The notes under the pieces were generated by a model. That model was not told where the DNA came from. It saw only the letters and a list, made by a program, of their open reading frames with translations, and made no database searches. A stretch of DNA of 64,000 bases from Lonicera japonica. Its lineage: Eukaryota; Streptophyta; Magnoliopsida; Dipsacales; Caprifoliaceae. Positions within the stretch are counted from its first letter, which is position 1, and every line of letters starts with the position of its first letter. Shown in pieces: positions 34,410-46,985 of this stretch. Location of the stretch: positions 36,264,099 to 36,328,098 of the forward strand of contig CM038470.1 in the NCBI GenBank assembly GCA_021464415.1, read 5' to 3'. The position numbers and the translations under genes are program-made.

Positions 34410-34761
34410 CTTCTGAAAATAAATACATATATATGATAAACTTTTAAATAAGAATTTAAACAGGTCTATGAAAATGATAAAACATATATAATCTTGATTA
34501 CTAGAAGAAATTTTAATTACCTCCCCGACGATAAATAATAATATAAGAGAGAAAATATAATACGACCGAAGATAATCCGGTGGATATAGACTTTTCTTTT
34601 CCTGATATAGTCGAGATTTCGACTTTGATATTAGAGACATCGAGTGTCGGAACTCGAAGATTCCTTGAATACTTCTTTAGAAAATCAGATTTTTTAGATA
34701 ATAAACCTTATTTCTTTGATCACCCCCCAAAATATCCCCTCTTCCCCTTGGGGTGTTGGCC

Positions 34762-34982
34762 TATTTATACTGCTCGAGGGAGATTGTCATGCGACATTCC
34801 CCCAAAAAGGGCAAGTGTCGCGCGATATATAGGACAATGTCGCGCGACAAACGACTGAAGTAATGTCCCTGATAGACTGATGTGTCAGGGAGTGGATGGT
34901 CTAGGTCAGAGGAGTTTGTCGTGCGACACCTGGAGGTTTGTCGCACGACATATACCAAAAAAGATAGATTTGTCGCACGACA
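34762..34982 (-). promoter_or_regulatory. LTR promoter (C): TATA box and six palindromic sites
   Basis: Minus-strand TATAAATA at 34762-34769. Sites: 34785-34796 (TGTCATGCGACA), 34816-34827 (TGTCGCGCGATA), 34838-34849 (perfect TGTCGCGCGACA), 34917-34928 (TGTCGTGCGACA), 34939-34950 and 34971-34982 (TGTCGCACGACA). Layout parallels LTR B. Confidence 0.7.
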
Positions 34983-35124
34983 AATCCCCTTGGGAAGGGT
35001 TTTTGTTGGGCTATAAACTTCCCGGAGCAATTTCTAGTACTTTTAGGTGAGTAACAGACTCAACAACGGTATTAGCCGGCGTTCCTTAGGGTTGTTGCGG
35101 GGGTCACGGATTGGGGTGTCTACA

Positions 35125-36456
35125 GTTCTCCAAACACAAACCAACCACTTTATAACAAATCAGTCTATCAGAAGGGTCAATTCAGCCGATTGTTGCGCAA
35201 CATTGATCCAAATATCGCGCCACACTTGTCTTTTCTGGAGAAATGTCGCGCAACAATCCTTCCCCGTCACTATAAACAGGCCAACATCCCCAAGAGTAAA
35301 AGAAGAGAAAAGAAAAAGGGGGAGAACTGGAGACCTAAAATTCTAAGTTTTCTATATGATTTTCTGGTCTTTTATCAAGTATATTCTACGATCGTCTTAT
35401 TTTTGAAGAATTATTGAATTTATTCTCGACACTCGGCGTGTCTCACTTCTGAAATTGAATTCTCGAAAATATCTGAAGAGGAAAAGCTTAGTATCGCCGG
35501 GGGCTTCTCTGTCGTGTTATATTTTCTCTCTTATTATTATATTTCTCGTCGTGAAGGTAAAGAAAGTCTCTTCTAGTATTTAAAATTAGATATATTTGTA
35601 CTTGTTTTATTTATGTTATTCTGTCTGCATTTTATTTGAATAAACTTATTGTCAAGTTACAAAGAGTCTACCATTTTCTAAACAAAAAAACTAGAAAAGT
35701 AAGTATATTATCTTCCGGACAAAACTAGGTTTTCAAAATCCGGATCGATGAAACCTACTTAGGAATTAATGTCGGTCATGTCCCGTCTTCCCTATAGACT
35801 GTGATATATCCTATAAAAGTCTCCTCAATGAGTTCAAATTCCATAATTAGTTCCAATAAGGATTCAAACTTTTCCAAAATAATCAAAACAAGAAGACTGA
35901 CATTGTTATCTGAGGAAACAATGCCGGAATCTCTCTTTTAAAAATTCAAAACACATAAACTTTATCATTCGTACTGCATCTTCAAGACCAAAACATCGGA
36001 TTACTGAACACAAAGATTTATATATCCCTTTCCCCTTTCCCTAAAATTAGGGTTTCTTATTTAGGAAGTAGTAGACTGTTAGTAAAAGCATTCAAATTTT
36101 TCAACATAGAATAAACGTATAAAACCAATAGAGACCGAAAGGGCGGAGAGGGTGCTTAATACCTTCCCAATCCGTAACATAGTTCCCAAACCCTATAGAA
36201 CCATGGTTTCGTAGACAAACGTGTAACGAAATGCTTTTCTGTAACCTTTCCTCTTACACGACTATTTTGTCTGTTTTCTCGTAAACATACTGGCGACTCT
36301 GAATAAACCCTCTTGCATCTAGAAATAGGATAGAGGGACACCCGATATGAATTATCAACACATTAGAAGTAAATGGAATGACGGAATCCATTCCGACGTT
36401 TCAAACGCCCAAAACACGAGATCGAGACCCGGGGTTCGCATTTGCGGATTCTCACA
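35125..36456 (+). repeat. LTR D, plus strand, 5'-truncated
   Basis: Aligns with the reverse complement of LTR B from about 300 bp inside its start to its end (TTTGCGGATTCTCACA at 36456). The following bases (ATAACACTTAC) are not a primer site, so D is a solo or 3' LTR. Its missing start coincides exactly with the end of LTR C, as if C inserted into D. Confidence 0.8.
35191..35278 (+). promoter_or_regulatory. LTR promoter (D)
   Basis: Sites TGTTGCGCAACA (35191-35202), a degenerate TATCGCGCCACA (35213-35224) and TGTCGCGCAACA (35244-35255), followed by TATAAACA at 35271-35278. The first site is changed on both arms yet remains a perfect palindrome. Confidence 0.6.
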
Positions 36457-37122
36457 ATAACACTTACTTTCATTCGCTTATTTACAATCAAGCAAGGTGT
36501 CTGTTATAAACTCGGATCTTGAAGGCTGAGTATAAGTTTATACACTTAGTCCTTGACAACCAAGTAAAGCATTGTCAATTTCATACTCGGTGCTCAAGAA
36601 CCAAGTAACATGGACCTTACTTGGTTGTCAAGAATAGAATAAACAATTAGAGTATTACCAAATATTTTGTGGAATGTATCTTATTACAAACATGTAAAAT
36701 GTGGTCATTGACTAGTATTTAATAATGTATGGGCCTTCATTTTAAGGTTTCACTATATGGACCCTCAAATCCAGACCAGGCTTAGCTTGTTGGCTTGTTA
36801 TAATAATGTTCCGTCCCGACCATCCAACTGGTGTTTAGCTCTAGATTATTTATTATTATGAATTTTCACTTTTTGCTACTAAAATAAAGCCCAAATCCTC
36901 CCATACTTATTCATTAGGGACAGCAACGCATTGGATTTGGTTAAATTTGAGTCTTAAAATATGGCTAGTTTAAACCCTATAGCTCAAGTGAGTTAATATG
37001 AAAAACCCAAACTGGCTAACTCACTGGTTTATTTTATAGATGAGCCCGAATTTGTCTTCATTCAATGTAATTAATTTCTCAATCTAAAATTAATTGTTCT
37101 ACTTTTATTTTTGAAATGTCTC
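36457..37122. other. AT-rich spacer with one inverted repeat
   Basis: No gene seen. Contains a perfect 16-bp inverted repeat, CTTGACAACCAAGTAA at 36552-36567 and its complement at 36617-36632, with a 49-base loop. May be the edge of an unrecognised element. Confidence 0.5.
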
Positions 37123-38626
37123 TGTTGACCTAGAAGGTCGTAATCTTATTTTGATAATAACAATAAATTAATCATGTGTAATTTAACGTGTGTGTTGAGG
37201 TTATTATAGCCACATTTCAAGGATCATCATTCGTGGACTAAAACTGATCTATCCAAACTGAGATCATTCCTCTACAAATGCTGGACAAGACAAGAAGATC
37301 AATCTCATCACAATGAAAATCCATGAAGCTCAAAAGATCAAGGATCACATGCAAAAGATTCAAGACAAAAGCTTCAAGTGAAGATCAAATTGAAGAAACA
37401 AATCGAAGCATTCAAAAACTCGTCTATTCGACATTTGAGTGAGTGCTTAGGATTATTTGTAAAGTTTCTTATTTGATGATTAATATAGCTCATATACATT
37501 GTTACAACATTCTTAGATTGATCAAAACCAAGTTTGAATCAAAATCATTTTAAAACATCATTCTAGCAAAAACCGGTTTTGAAATAAGTTCATATTAAAT
37601 TCAAACGATCATATTTTGAGTTTTTCCGAAAATAGGTGACTTAGGAACTTATTTTTAAAGTTCCCAAAGCATGAGAATTGATCTTGGAGCTAAAATCCAA
37701 ATGTGCAAAAATTGGGATTTTGGCCTGGTGGTCAGAGCTCATCAGTCGACTAAGTAGCTTGGCTCAGTCGACGAGGACCCATCAGTCAACTGATGAGCTT
37801 TGCTCAGTTGACTGATGCTTCAGAAAATAGCCGTTGGATTTTTGATTTTTTACCATTTTTGATACCAAACTTCTACCAAACCTCAAAAATGGCTATATCA
37901 CTTTTGGGACTATATGTACATTATCTAAGACACATTTTGAACACCTTGAATCACTCTTATACTCTACTATTCATCTATGTTAAACATTCTAAGATTCAAG
38001 AATTGTATTGATCAATCATTCTTTATTTGAGCTATAAATCTTGATCAAACAAGTAACTCTAGTGTGAGCTTCAATTATATTCTTTAAACACTTGAGAGTT
38101 GTTGTTAATTGGTGTAAATCACCAAAAAAATTGTATTCAATTGTGAGAAGTAAATCTCATAGGATAACAAGAAGGTTAATTCTTGTTTAGTGTTTGTGAG
38201 AGGTAAATCTCACAAATTAGCAAAATGGATTCTTGTGGGAATATTGTGGTAAAGAAATATTCGTAAGAGTGTGTGAGACAACAACACTTGTAAATGTTTG
38301 ATCTTCACTAGGAAGAAGATTGGAATTAGTGGAACTTCTCGGGAAACTAACCGAGCGCGGACTATGGTTTAGGAAACCAAAACCGTGAGGACAAAAAGTC
38401 TTGAGCTTCAAATTGGTTTAATCTTTTTAACTCAAGCTATTTATTTACTTGCTATTATTCATTGATTGTTCTTGAGTTTGTTTGATTGATTACTTGCATC
38501 GATTATTTCCTTGATATATTTTTTTAGTAAATTTGTTTTGCTTAAACATTTTCGAAAAGTTTTTAATTCTACATTAAGTTTTTAAAACCCCATTCACCCC
38601 CCTCTAGGGTTGATTTCCGACCTACA
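37123..38626 (+). mobile_element. solo LTR, 1504 bp, copia-like, with target duplication
   Basis: Starts TGTTGACCTAGAAGG and ends TTTCCGACCTACA (5'-TGT, ACA-3'). Flanked by identical 5-bp GTCTC at 37118-37122 and 38627-38631. Near the end it has CCCATTCACCCCCCTCTAGG, typical of large plant copia LTRs (Angela/SIRE types, from memory). Near 37745-37820 is a cluster of CAGTCGAC and TCAGTTGACTGA palindromes. No internal element sequence remains, so it is a product of LTR-LTR recombination. Confidence 0.9.
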
Positions 38627-38951
38627 GTCTCAACTTTAATCATCTCTTTTCTTGGACATATAAATGCACAACTCGCACTATTTTCAATAAATAAAATATA
38701 TTTTAATTATTGATTAGGCTTAATTTATTGCTCATAGAAAAAAGTATTAAACTCAAAGTGGTATTATACTATTATACCGAGTACGTAGTTGAACAACGTT
38801 TTACGCTAAAACATTGAACAAATTTTTTACATAAAATGCTTTTGAACATGAAGAATTGTTATTTAGTGGCAAAATAGTTGAAATTATTTAATTGCTAATT
38901 ACTCGAGACTGACACAACTTTAGTGTACTAAATTTTTTAACCACAAAATTA

Positions 38952-39142
38952 AGGTGGTTCAGTACGTGGATTGCGCACCACTGGGCACTCGTTGGGCTCA
39001 AATAGTTCGGGAGCATCCCAAGTTCGAACCTCAGTAGGTATAAAACTATTGTGGCAAGCAGCACACTCAGATTCGTGAACGGGAATTAGTCATGCCTTTA
39101 ACGTAATGTAGAGAAATCTTGTGAAACATCAAAAAAAAAAAA
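38952..39142 (+). mobile_element. SINE candidate with poly-A tail
   Basis: About 190 bp, GC-richer than its flanks, with a Pol III B-box-like AGTTCGAACCTC near 39021, an upstream tRNA-like GTTGGGCTCAAATAG, and a 12-A tail at 39131-39142. CACAAA-like bases occur on both sides, but a clear target duplication is not seen. Confidence 0.45.
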
Positions 39143-42100
39143 CACAAAGGAAAGAAAACGAAAAAAAGAAGTGTACTAATTTTGTATTTGATTGTGTTTT
39201 GTTAATGTAATTAATGTTTGATGATGAGTATAGCATGCATTTGTTATGATTTGATGATATGCATACTAATGTTGTGATTTCAAGTTCCTAATTAATAATG
39301 TTGCGCTATAGCCCATACTATAAAAAGCTTTGACAATGATTTTTTTTTAATTAACAATAAAGGCACCATATCTTTCTGTTACAAAATAATGTTTTGAGTG
39401 CATAAACACAGCCTCTTTTATATAATTAGTATGAAAAGCAATTATGCAATTTAATTTTTTTTCAAAATTTATAACTTTGAGTTATTGGATTATATAAGAT
39501 ATTGGGGTAAATTAAAAAAAATCAACTTTAGATATGCGTCCGCATAGAGTATTAAAAGAGATTGACAAATTATGGTATATAATTAAAAAAATTTAAAATG
39601 ATAAAAATTAAATTTAACACTTTATAGTACATTTACATCTTCTGCATTTTCTAGTTAACTTGACGCTGGAGCGCTTTAAATATTTTGTATAGATTGAGCC
39701 TTAGAAATTCTAGGGATTTTGTTATTAAAAGTTTGTCCGCCTCGTATGGTAAAAATGAATATCAATTAGACCATATGGTTTTCAATTATCAAACTTAATA
39801 ATTTTTTTTATATTTTATTGTATAATTTACCAATGAAGTTAATTTTAGATGTTTAAAAGAATATTTTGTACTTCTAGACCATGGTCAAATACCTTGCTTG
39901 TTGATAGCGGTGGAGCCACCCAAATGCCCACCTTAATTTTTAATATGTATTTAATTTTTTCGATTAATGTTAAAAAATAAATATGGTGGATGATAATTTA
40001 TAGTTATATATCTATCTCAATAATTTTGAAGAATATGAAAATTCCGTTTTTTATCCATATTTATATTAAAATTTCAATTTATTCTCCTATTAATTATCTA
40101 TCTATTAATAAAATATAAACACTTTCAAGAATATAAAAACCTTATCTTGAAATAATTATTATGACTAAAATATGTTCAATAATTTAAAAAACATTTCTCA
40201 TAAAAAATAATATAATATAAAACATGTAAAAATTGATTTTTTTTCAATTCTTATCTAGATGGACTTAAATTAATTGGGATAATTGTAATATTTATTTTTC
40301 ACTTAAAAAACTTATTAGATTAAGCCATTTGATCCATTTGACCTAACTTAAATATGATAATTTTTATTCAATTACAATTATAATATCATATAATTACACC
40401 GTATTGGCTCGGTTTACGCAAGACACATTGAGTTCGAGCCTATACATATAGTAAATGCTTGGGGTTCAACTTTTTAGAACAAAACCTACACAATAGGGTT
40501 GGATTCTTTCTAATAACCACACGCAATTGAAATTTGCCATAAATATTCTACGAACTAGAATCTCTCTAATAAGTAGGATTTTAGATATTTTTATTTATTT
40601 TTTATTTTTTTTAAGATTGACGTGAATATGGGTTGCACAACAAAGACCCTACACAAGTTCTAGTTGAGTTTAGGTTTGTATAAATTTTAGGTGTTTGACC
40701 AACCTAAATATAACAATTTTTTTGTAAATACCCTTTTAGTATCTCATAAATGCAATGCAAAAATGTAGGTCGGTGGTTGAGCGTTGAGTTTGGACTTTAC
40801 ATATTGAAGCAAAGTGGTTACATATTTTTCAAAACAAAACTTACACCGTTTGGGTTGGGTTCTTTCTAACTAGATGATTTTATTGAATTTTAGTATAGAT
40901 TTTCAAAAGTGTAAGATATTTCTCTAAGAATCGGCTTTTGGACGGGTTTTTGGATATGAGGTTGGCAACAAAAATTTGGAACGAGTAATTTACATTTAAC
41001 ACCCTTAAAGTTCAATAGCATTTGCACTTTGGTTCATGTAGTCCAGTTTTCACAAGTTTAATCCACAAAATTTAATCTCTTTAGTCATTTTAGTAAAAAA
41101 TCCAACATATCATTTGTCTTTTTTAGGAAAAATATTACACGTAGCCAGAGGTGGTCCTAGACTTATGAAAAATCCAATTTTAATATTATGAATAAATAAC
41201 TCTATTATTATGGGTATTATCACATATTTCTCATTTTGAAAAAGCTCTCTTTGGATGTCTTGGTTGAACCCCCTCCGCCCTCCGCCCTCCGCCCCCCCCT
41301 CCCCCCTCTCAACCTTTGTGATACGTAATAAAATATTTCTATATTTTTTAAAAAAAAATTCTAGGTACAAAATTTGTAATTAGTTTGTGTATTTGATATT
41401 TTGTAATATAATTTATTTTTTCAATAGCATTTAAAGCACTCTTAATTTACTAATTTTATTTGTATGTTGTAATTAATTTGTGATCAGAACAATATCATAT
41501 ATTTGCTGTGATTTAATGGAGGCCAATATTGTGATTTGCATGCTAATATCACGATTCAATGTAATTAAAAAGCTTGTGCTAATGAATTTATTTTTGGCTT
41601 AAAAAAAGCTCTATTTTTCTACTTTACAACCTTTTTTGAAACAAAAAGAATTGCTTTTACCGATTCTTTTCAAAGATTACTAAAATAAATCCACATTCAT
41701 ATTTTTGTTTTAATTTTTCTCTCTTTATTACTCTATAATTCTCATTTCTACTATATACCATTAATTTTAGTATAATAAGATATTGGCTTGAATTAAAAAT
41801 TAAAAATTTAAGAATCACTAACGGATACAAAGGTTTAAAAAATATTAAATGTAATTACCATCTTTTACAAGCCAAATTACTTTGATTATGTCAAAAATTA
41901 CAAAATGGAAAATGGAAAAAAAATTGAATAACTATGTAATTCCGCCAATTTGAAAGTATTATTATTGAACGTTAAAAGAAATATTGCTTGATTTTGCTCA
42001 ACTTATTACTAAATTCTTAACTAGTTAAATTTAATGTAAACTTAAATAGTTAAATATTTATTTTATCAAAATTTTGTTTTAATATTAATTTAGACAAGAA

Positions 42101-43950
42101 ACTCGATACCGAATTTCATCCAATAATTCAACTTGGTTCATTAGAAAATATCTCAACGACTAAAAATGTGCCTTAGCCCCGTCCAATATATAAACGGCCT
42201 CTCCCTAAATTTATATTTGGGGAAATCATTTAAAATTTTTGTACAATCTAGCCTTCGTTAATTATGTGTCTTCTTATGAGCAGTCAGTAAATATTAAAAA
42301 ATATATATATTTATTATTATTATTTTAAAATAATTAGTATACAATGACTCTAATAAAAACATGAAAATTGACAAAAGAATTGGAGAGTTCAAATATGACT
42401 TTTCTCTCAAATTTAAAGAAAATATTGGGAAAGGATAGGAGTTTCACAATATTTGAGCTGCAGCTTGAACTTAGAATTTTTCACTAGAAAAAGAAATTGA
42501 ACGAATTACAAAGCTTTGTTTTAGACTATTTATTTAGCTGGTTTAAAAATAAAGGAAACTATATATTCTACAGGTTTGTCCTGTTAAAATCAATGGTGAT
42601 TGGCCTTTACTTATTATTATTATTATTATTTTATTTTTAATATTGTCTTTGTCAGAGCATACTATTACTATAAAAAATTGTATTGTATATTTCTAGGTTG
42701 TACATTGTTTTAACAATAATATCACCATTTTTTTGGTTAACCTTCACTTATTATTGTGAGTTTTGACCACATCCCTCCCATAGATGTTCGGCAATGAGTT
42801 GGGTTTAGGCCCAAATTTGCCCCGAAAATATGGCTAGTTTGAACGGGACTTGCTTTCTCTCAATTATCATTCGGTTCAATTCCGTTTAATATAACGGGGT
42901 CTAGTCCATGGGTTAAATAGATAGAATTTTCATGAAATATAGTGGAGATGATGTTTTCATTATATAGAGATCATCTCCAAAAAATTTCATCAAAAAATTC
43001 AATCTAAAACTTTAAGGGGCTTTTAGACTTTGATATTCATTTTTGATAATGCATATTTAGACTTTAGTCATCTTTTAAATTAATATTAAATTTTAACCAT
43101 CATTTTAGACTGACCGTTAGAGTTCCGTTCATCATGTGATATTCACATGTCCCAAATTGATATCTTATGCCCAATACAAAACTCCCTATTTATTGAGTCC
43201 TTTTCTTTACATAGTTATGGAATGATGTAAAGAAATTTAATTGTGAGACCTTGCTTTTAATATTGCAAGAGTACTCTTTTTATTTAATTGGAAATGCCCT
43301 GCATGCGTTGCCACTGTTACAAAATGATAAAAAATTATTAGTAGTGAGTTGGACATAAATCAAATCTGATCACAATTAATAAGAATTACAACAAATGAGC
43401 AACTTTTTAATGATATTTTTTGCTTGAGATGATGAGAATTTTTGGTAGGTATATGCCAAGATTCCCTTCTTCTTTTTTTCTTATTCAATTGGATCAGATT
43501 GAAACTAATCCAATCCAATATCTAATTGAATTTAATTCTATTGGATCGATATAGGGCGTGTTAGATAGGATTAGATATTGAATTCTAAAACCGACATCAA
43601 ATCGGATTGGATACAGATGGTTTAAACAACCAGATTGGATCGAATGCTCACCCCTAAAAAATATAAGGTACTCTTGCTTGAAGCACTATAAGACAGTGTT
43701 CCAAATTTAATAGTTGCGTGCCAAATAGGCATATTGAGAGAGAAAGTCGTCACAAACTTCATTTTCAATTGCATTTGATGGTAATGATACTAATATATGA
43801 TAGGAGATCAAAGGACGCTACATGGGAAGATGATGCATTGATACCAAGGGTAGAAAAGAAACTTAGAGAACTGAAAGAGCAAATACCACCATTACACTAC
43901 TAGCAATTCAACATTATAGCATCAACTATTGCAAGGGCAAATGTTGTGCT
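39143..43950. other. AT-rich intergenic spacer
   Basis: No gene I can support. Two loosely similar blocks near 40395-40505 and 40750-40870 share AAAAC(C/T)TACAC and GGGTTGG(A/G)TTCTTTCTAA and may be remnants of one repeat family. A C-rich low-complexity run lies at 41269-41308. Near 43480-43660 TTGGATC-type motifs recur. Confidence 0.5.
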
Positions 43951-44160
43951 TGTTGAGAATGGTTTGCTCAATTCATTGATTCCACATGAAAAATTTGTAG
44001 AACTCAACATGAATATATAAGTAGGGAAGTGTCACTACAAAGTAACGATACCTTTTAAGATAAAACCTTAAACCTGTGGCCTAAAGGTATTTAAATTGAG
44101 AAAAACATACTTATTATGTGCATGAACCAGGCCCAGTTGGTGACCTGGGCCCAACCTTGC
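43951..44160 (+). mobile_element. lone TRIM-type LTR, degenerate
   Basis: TGTTGAGAATGGTTTGCTCA and what follows match the LTRs at 46168 and 46831, including TATATAAGTAGGG and CCTGTGGCCTAAAGGTATTT. The right limit is approximate because the terminal part has decayed. No target duplication seen. Confidence 0.65.
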
Positions 44161-46167
44161 TTTATGTTGAAGTGATAGCTCTTTATTTTTTATTTTGTTT
44201 TATTTTTAATGCTGTATATGGCATCTTATTTAGTTAAGTATGTTTTTTTAGGTCTTGTTATCAAGTAAGTTATCTCAAGTACAAATATTGTTAGTTTTCG
44301 ATGTTTGGATGGTGTATAAGTTTTATGGGATGATTCTGCTTTGTTTCTTGTGTTTGGATGGATCTTAAATAGGAAACAAGTTAGCTATCCAACAATTATA
44401 TTTTAAAAATTACAAACTGTGGTCCAATTGATTTTTTAGCCAATATTTATCTATCAATATTAGACTTTAGCCACAAGAAAAAGTTGTCCAAAAATTACCT
44501 TGCTTAATGGTTACTTGACGGAAGTTACAAAATGGAGGCTAAACTCTAATTTCATTTTAAAAGATGGCTAAATTCTAAATATGCATTAGTAAGGATAACC
44601 AAAGTCTAAAAGCCCCAAATTCTAATGGTCGAAAATAAACATATGTACCAATTTTTTTCACACCCCACCTCTAATTTGAATTTCTTGACGAAATGTTGTG
44701 GAGATCATCTCCATTAAATTTCATGAAAAAAAATCACCAGTTTAATTCTCGAATTAGACATAATCGGACGTAATTAGACTAAAGGAATAATGGAGACGAG
44801 TCAAGTCCGTTTGAACTTAGCAAACTCGAAGCGTGTTTATTTTTGAAAATTTTGAAATCTCGTCTTTATGTAAGTTCTTTCTTGTCAAATATTTTGAATG
44901 GGTTTATTAACATTCCTAATGGATATTTTAGCACTCCAAAAATATCTTTAAACATTAGTACATGTCACTTACATGATTATTTTGTGACAATTTTGATATA
45001 TCGAGGATAATGTTTAGATCATATGCTAGTTCGTTGTAGTAGCCCAGTTGAAATAACACAATCAATCTAGTTGTATTACTTGGCTAGTTCGAACCTTGAG
45101 TTGACCTGAAGTAGTTTTACTTTGAAAAATCCAAACTTGCCACTTTATTTATATAAATGGCCTGACCCATCCCTGGCCCAATGTAATTACTCTCCCTATT
45201 TCAAAATAATAGTTGTACTTTCTAAAATTTCTCAAATTACTAGTATCGTTTTCCTTTTGAAATAAATTAAAAGCCCACCACTAAAGATAGATCTATTTTA
45301 AGCATTTATTAGATTGAATTTAGAGATTTTATGATAATAAGTACAGAGTCGATTTGGTATTATATCAGGTATGTAGTTGAACAATGTTTTATACCATAAA
45401 ATACGCAGAGTTTTTGCATCAATTGCTTTTAATTGTTCAAGAATTACCATTTAGCTGCAAACTAATTGAAATTATTTATAACTGAGTAATTTAGCGACTA
45501 ACACATGGGCCATTCAGTTTACTAATTTTTTGTGTGCTCATCGTGCATTATCAGTGTAATTAAATTGTGATGATAAGTGTAGCATGCATTTGGTGTGATT
45601 TGATTCACATATTAAACTTTTTATTTGTGCATACTATAAAAACATAATCCGTAATTGATTTTCGTTAACAATAAGGACGGACTGGTATTTTTCTGTTTCA
45701 AAACCTATCTTTCAAAATAATGCTTTTACTAGTGTTTTTGAAAGTGTCCTACATTTGTTTTTGTATTTTTAAATTTTATAAATTAAACTTTCTCAACTTA
45801 TAATGGATTAATCTTATTATAAACTAATAATAAATTAAAAAAATTAATAAGTTTAATCAATTGGATATAAGCCCACAATTTTTAAAACGTATTATGATAA
45901 ATTAGTTCTGTGAAATTAGATATTTTAAAAAAGGTAAGATATTTTAAAAATTGTGTTCAAGTGCTAAGTTTTTTTAATAATTATTAATTTTATACAAATA
46001 GATAGAATTCAATGTATGATGATAATGAATTTACTTTTATTTATTTATAATTTTTGATTAGACTAATTTCATATACTTAAAAGATTATTTTATATTCTAC
46101 ATTTTAATGTTAATGTTAGTTCATTTGGATACCCATATGTACCAAAAATACTGAAAATAGAATAACT
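44161..46167. other. AT-rich intergenic spacer
   Basis: No gene seen. At about 45187 CTCCCTATTTCAAAATAATAG resembles one end of a Stowaway-type MITE, but no matching inverted end was found nearby. Confidence 0.45.
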
Positions 46168-46984
46168 TGTTGAGAATGGTTGGCTCAAACCATTGATCCC
46201 ACATATAAAGATTGTAGAACTCAACATGAGTATATAAGTGGGGGAAGAATCTCCACATAGTAACGAGGCCTTTTAAGTTAAAAACCCCACACCTGTAGCC
46301 CAAAGATGTTTAAGTTTGGGACAGTATCGTTACTATGTGCGCGGACCGCCGGGCCCAATTGGTGCCCCGGGCTCCACCCGAGTGCCGGTGGGCACAACAA
46401 TTGGTATCAAAGGCGATAATGGATCCACGGACTTGTGAAGCAGTATCGGTGGCTAGATTCGGTGGAGTCGAAAGAACTCAGTTGAGCCTAAGGTGATAAG
46501 TCGCTACAAAAAGTGTCCCGGTAACTGGACTTGGTGGAGCCTATGGTGGAGTTAGACTCGGAGAAATTCGGGGGTGGAGTCGCTACAGCCTACGTACACC
46601 CGGGTTGCTGCTGTCAAGGTGGTTGTGCAGGTTACCCGAGTAAGGTGAAATAGGGTGTACCTCGAGACGTGCATTGATCAAAAAGGTGGACGATCTTGCG
46701 GATGGATGTTGTTGAGTGGTGACCTACATGGACAGTTCAAAGGTGGATTCATGGTGGACTATGGTATAGGTCTAGGTGGAGCCGGACCGGTGTTAGTCCA
46801 AAGTGGACTTGTTTGATCCAAGGTGGAGATTGTTGAGAATGGTTGGCTCAAACTATTGATCCCACATAGAAAGATTGTAAAACTCAATATATAAGTGGGG
46901 GATAGTCTCCACATAGTAACGAAACCTTTTAAGTTAAAAACCCCACACCTGTGGCCCAAAGGTGTTTAAGTTGGGGATAGTATT
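46168..46984 (+). mobile_element. TRIM-like non-autonomous element, right LTR truncated
   Basis: Left LTR 46168-46399 (232 bp, TGTTGAGAATGG to GGCACAACA) with TATATAAG inside. Primer site TGGTATCAAAGGC from 46402 resembles the initiator tRNA-Met site. The internal region of 431 bp is non-coding and rich in GGTGGA. Polypurine tract AAGGTGGAGA ends just before the right LTR at 46831. The right LTR matches the left to about 46984, then stops abruptly. Confidence 0.8.
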
Positions 46985-46985
46985 G

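Larger units (their letters stand above)
21568..35124 (-). mobile_element. Ty3/gypsy Tat/Ogre-like element C
   Basis: Minus-strand element with 5' LTR 33454-35124, gag (core deleted), two G-patches, protease, RT, RNase H, integrase, antisense DUF7745 remnant and PMD gene, minisatellite, tail array. It ends at the LTR 19925-21567, which is in the right place and orientation to be its 3' LTR. Sequence next to that LTR on the element strand is CGAGAGGGTC, a weak polypurine-like tract. Confidence 0.85.
33454..35124 (-). repeat. 5' LTR of element C (1671 bp)
   Basis: Plus-strand limits TGTGAGAATCCC and GGTGTCTACA, the same termini as 19925-21567. Contains promoter sites (34762-34982) and a 64-bp insert from the leader. 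It abuts LTR D at 35125, in inverted orientation. Confidence 0.9.

Noticed and set aside
43718..43903. 61-codon plus-strand ORF (DATWEDDALIPRVEKKL)
   Set aside because: DATWED recalls a chromodomain, but no integrase or other retroelement sequence lies upstream and the similarity is too short.
45187..45260. Stowaway-type MITE end
   Set aside because: Only one end resembles the family; no inverted partner or TA duplication was found.
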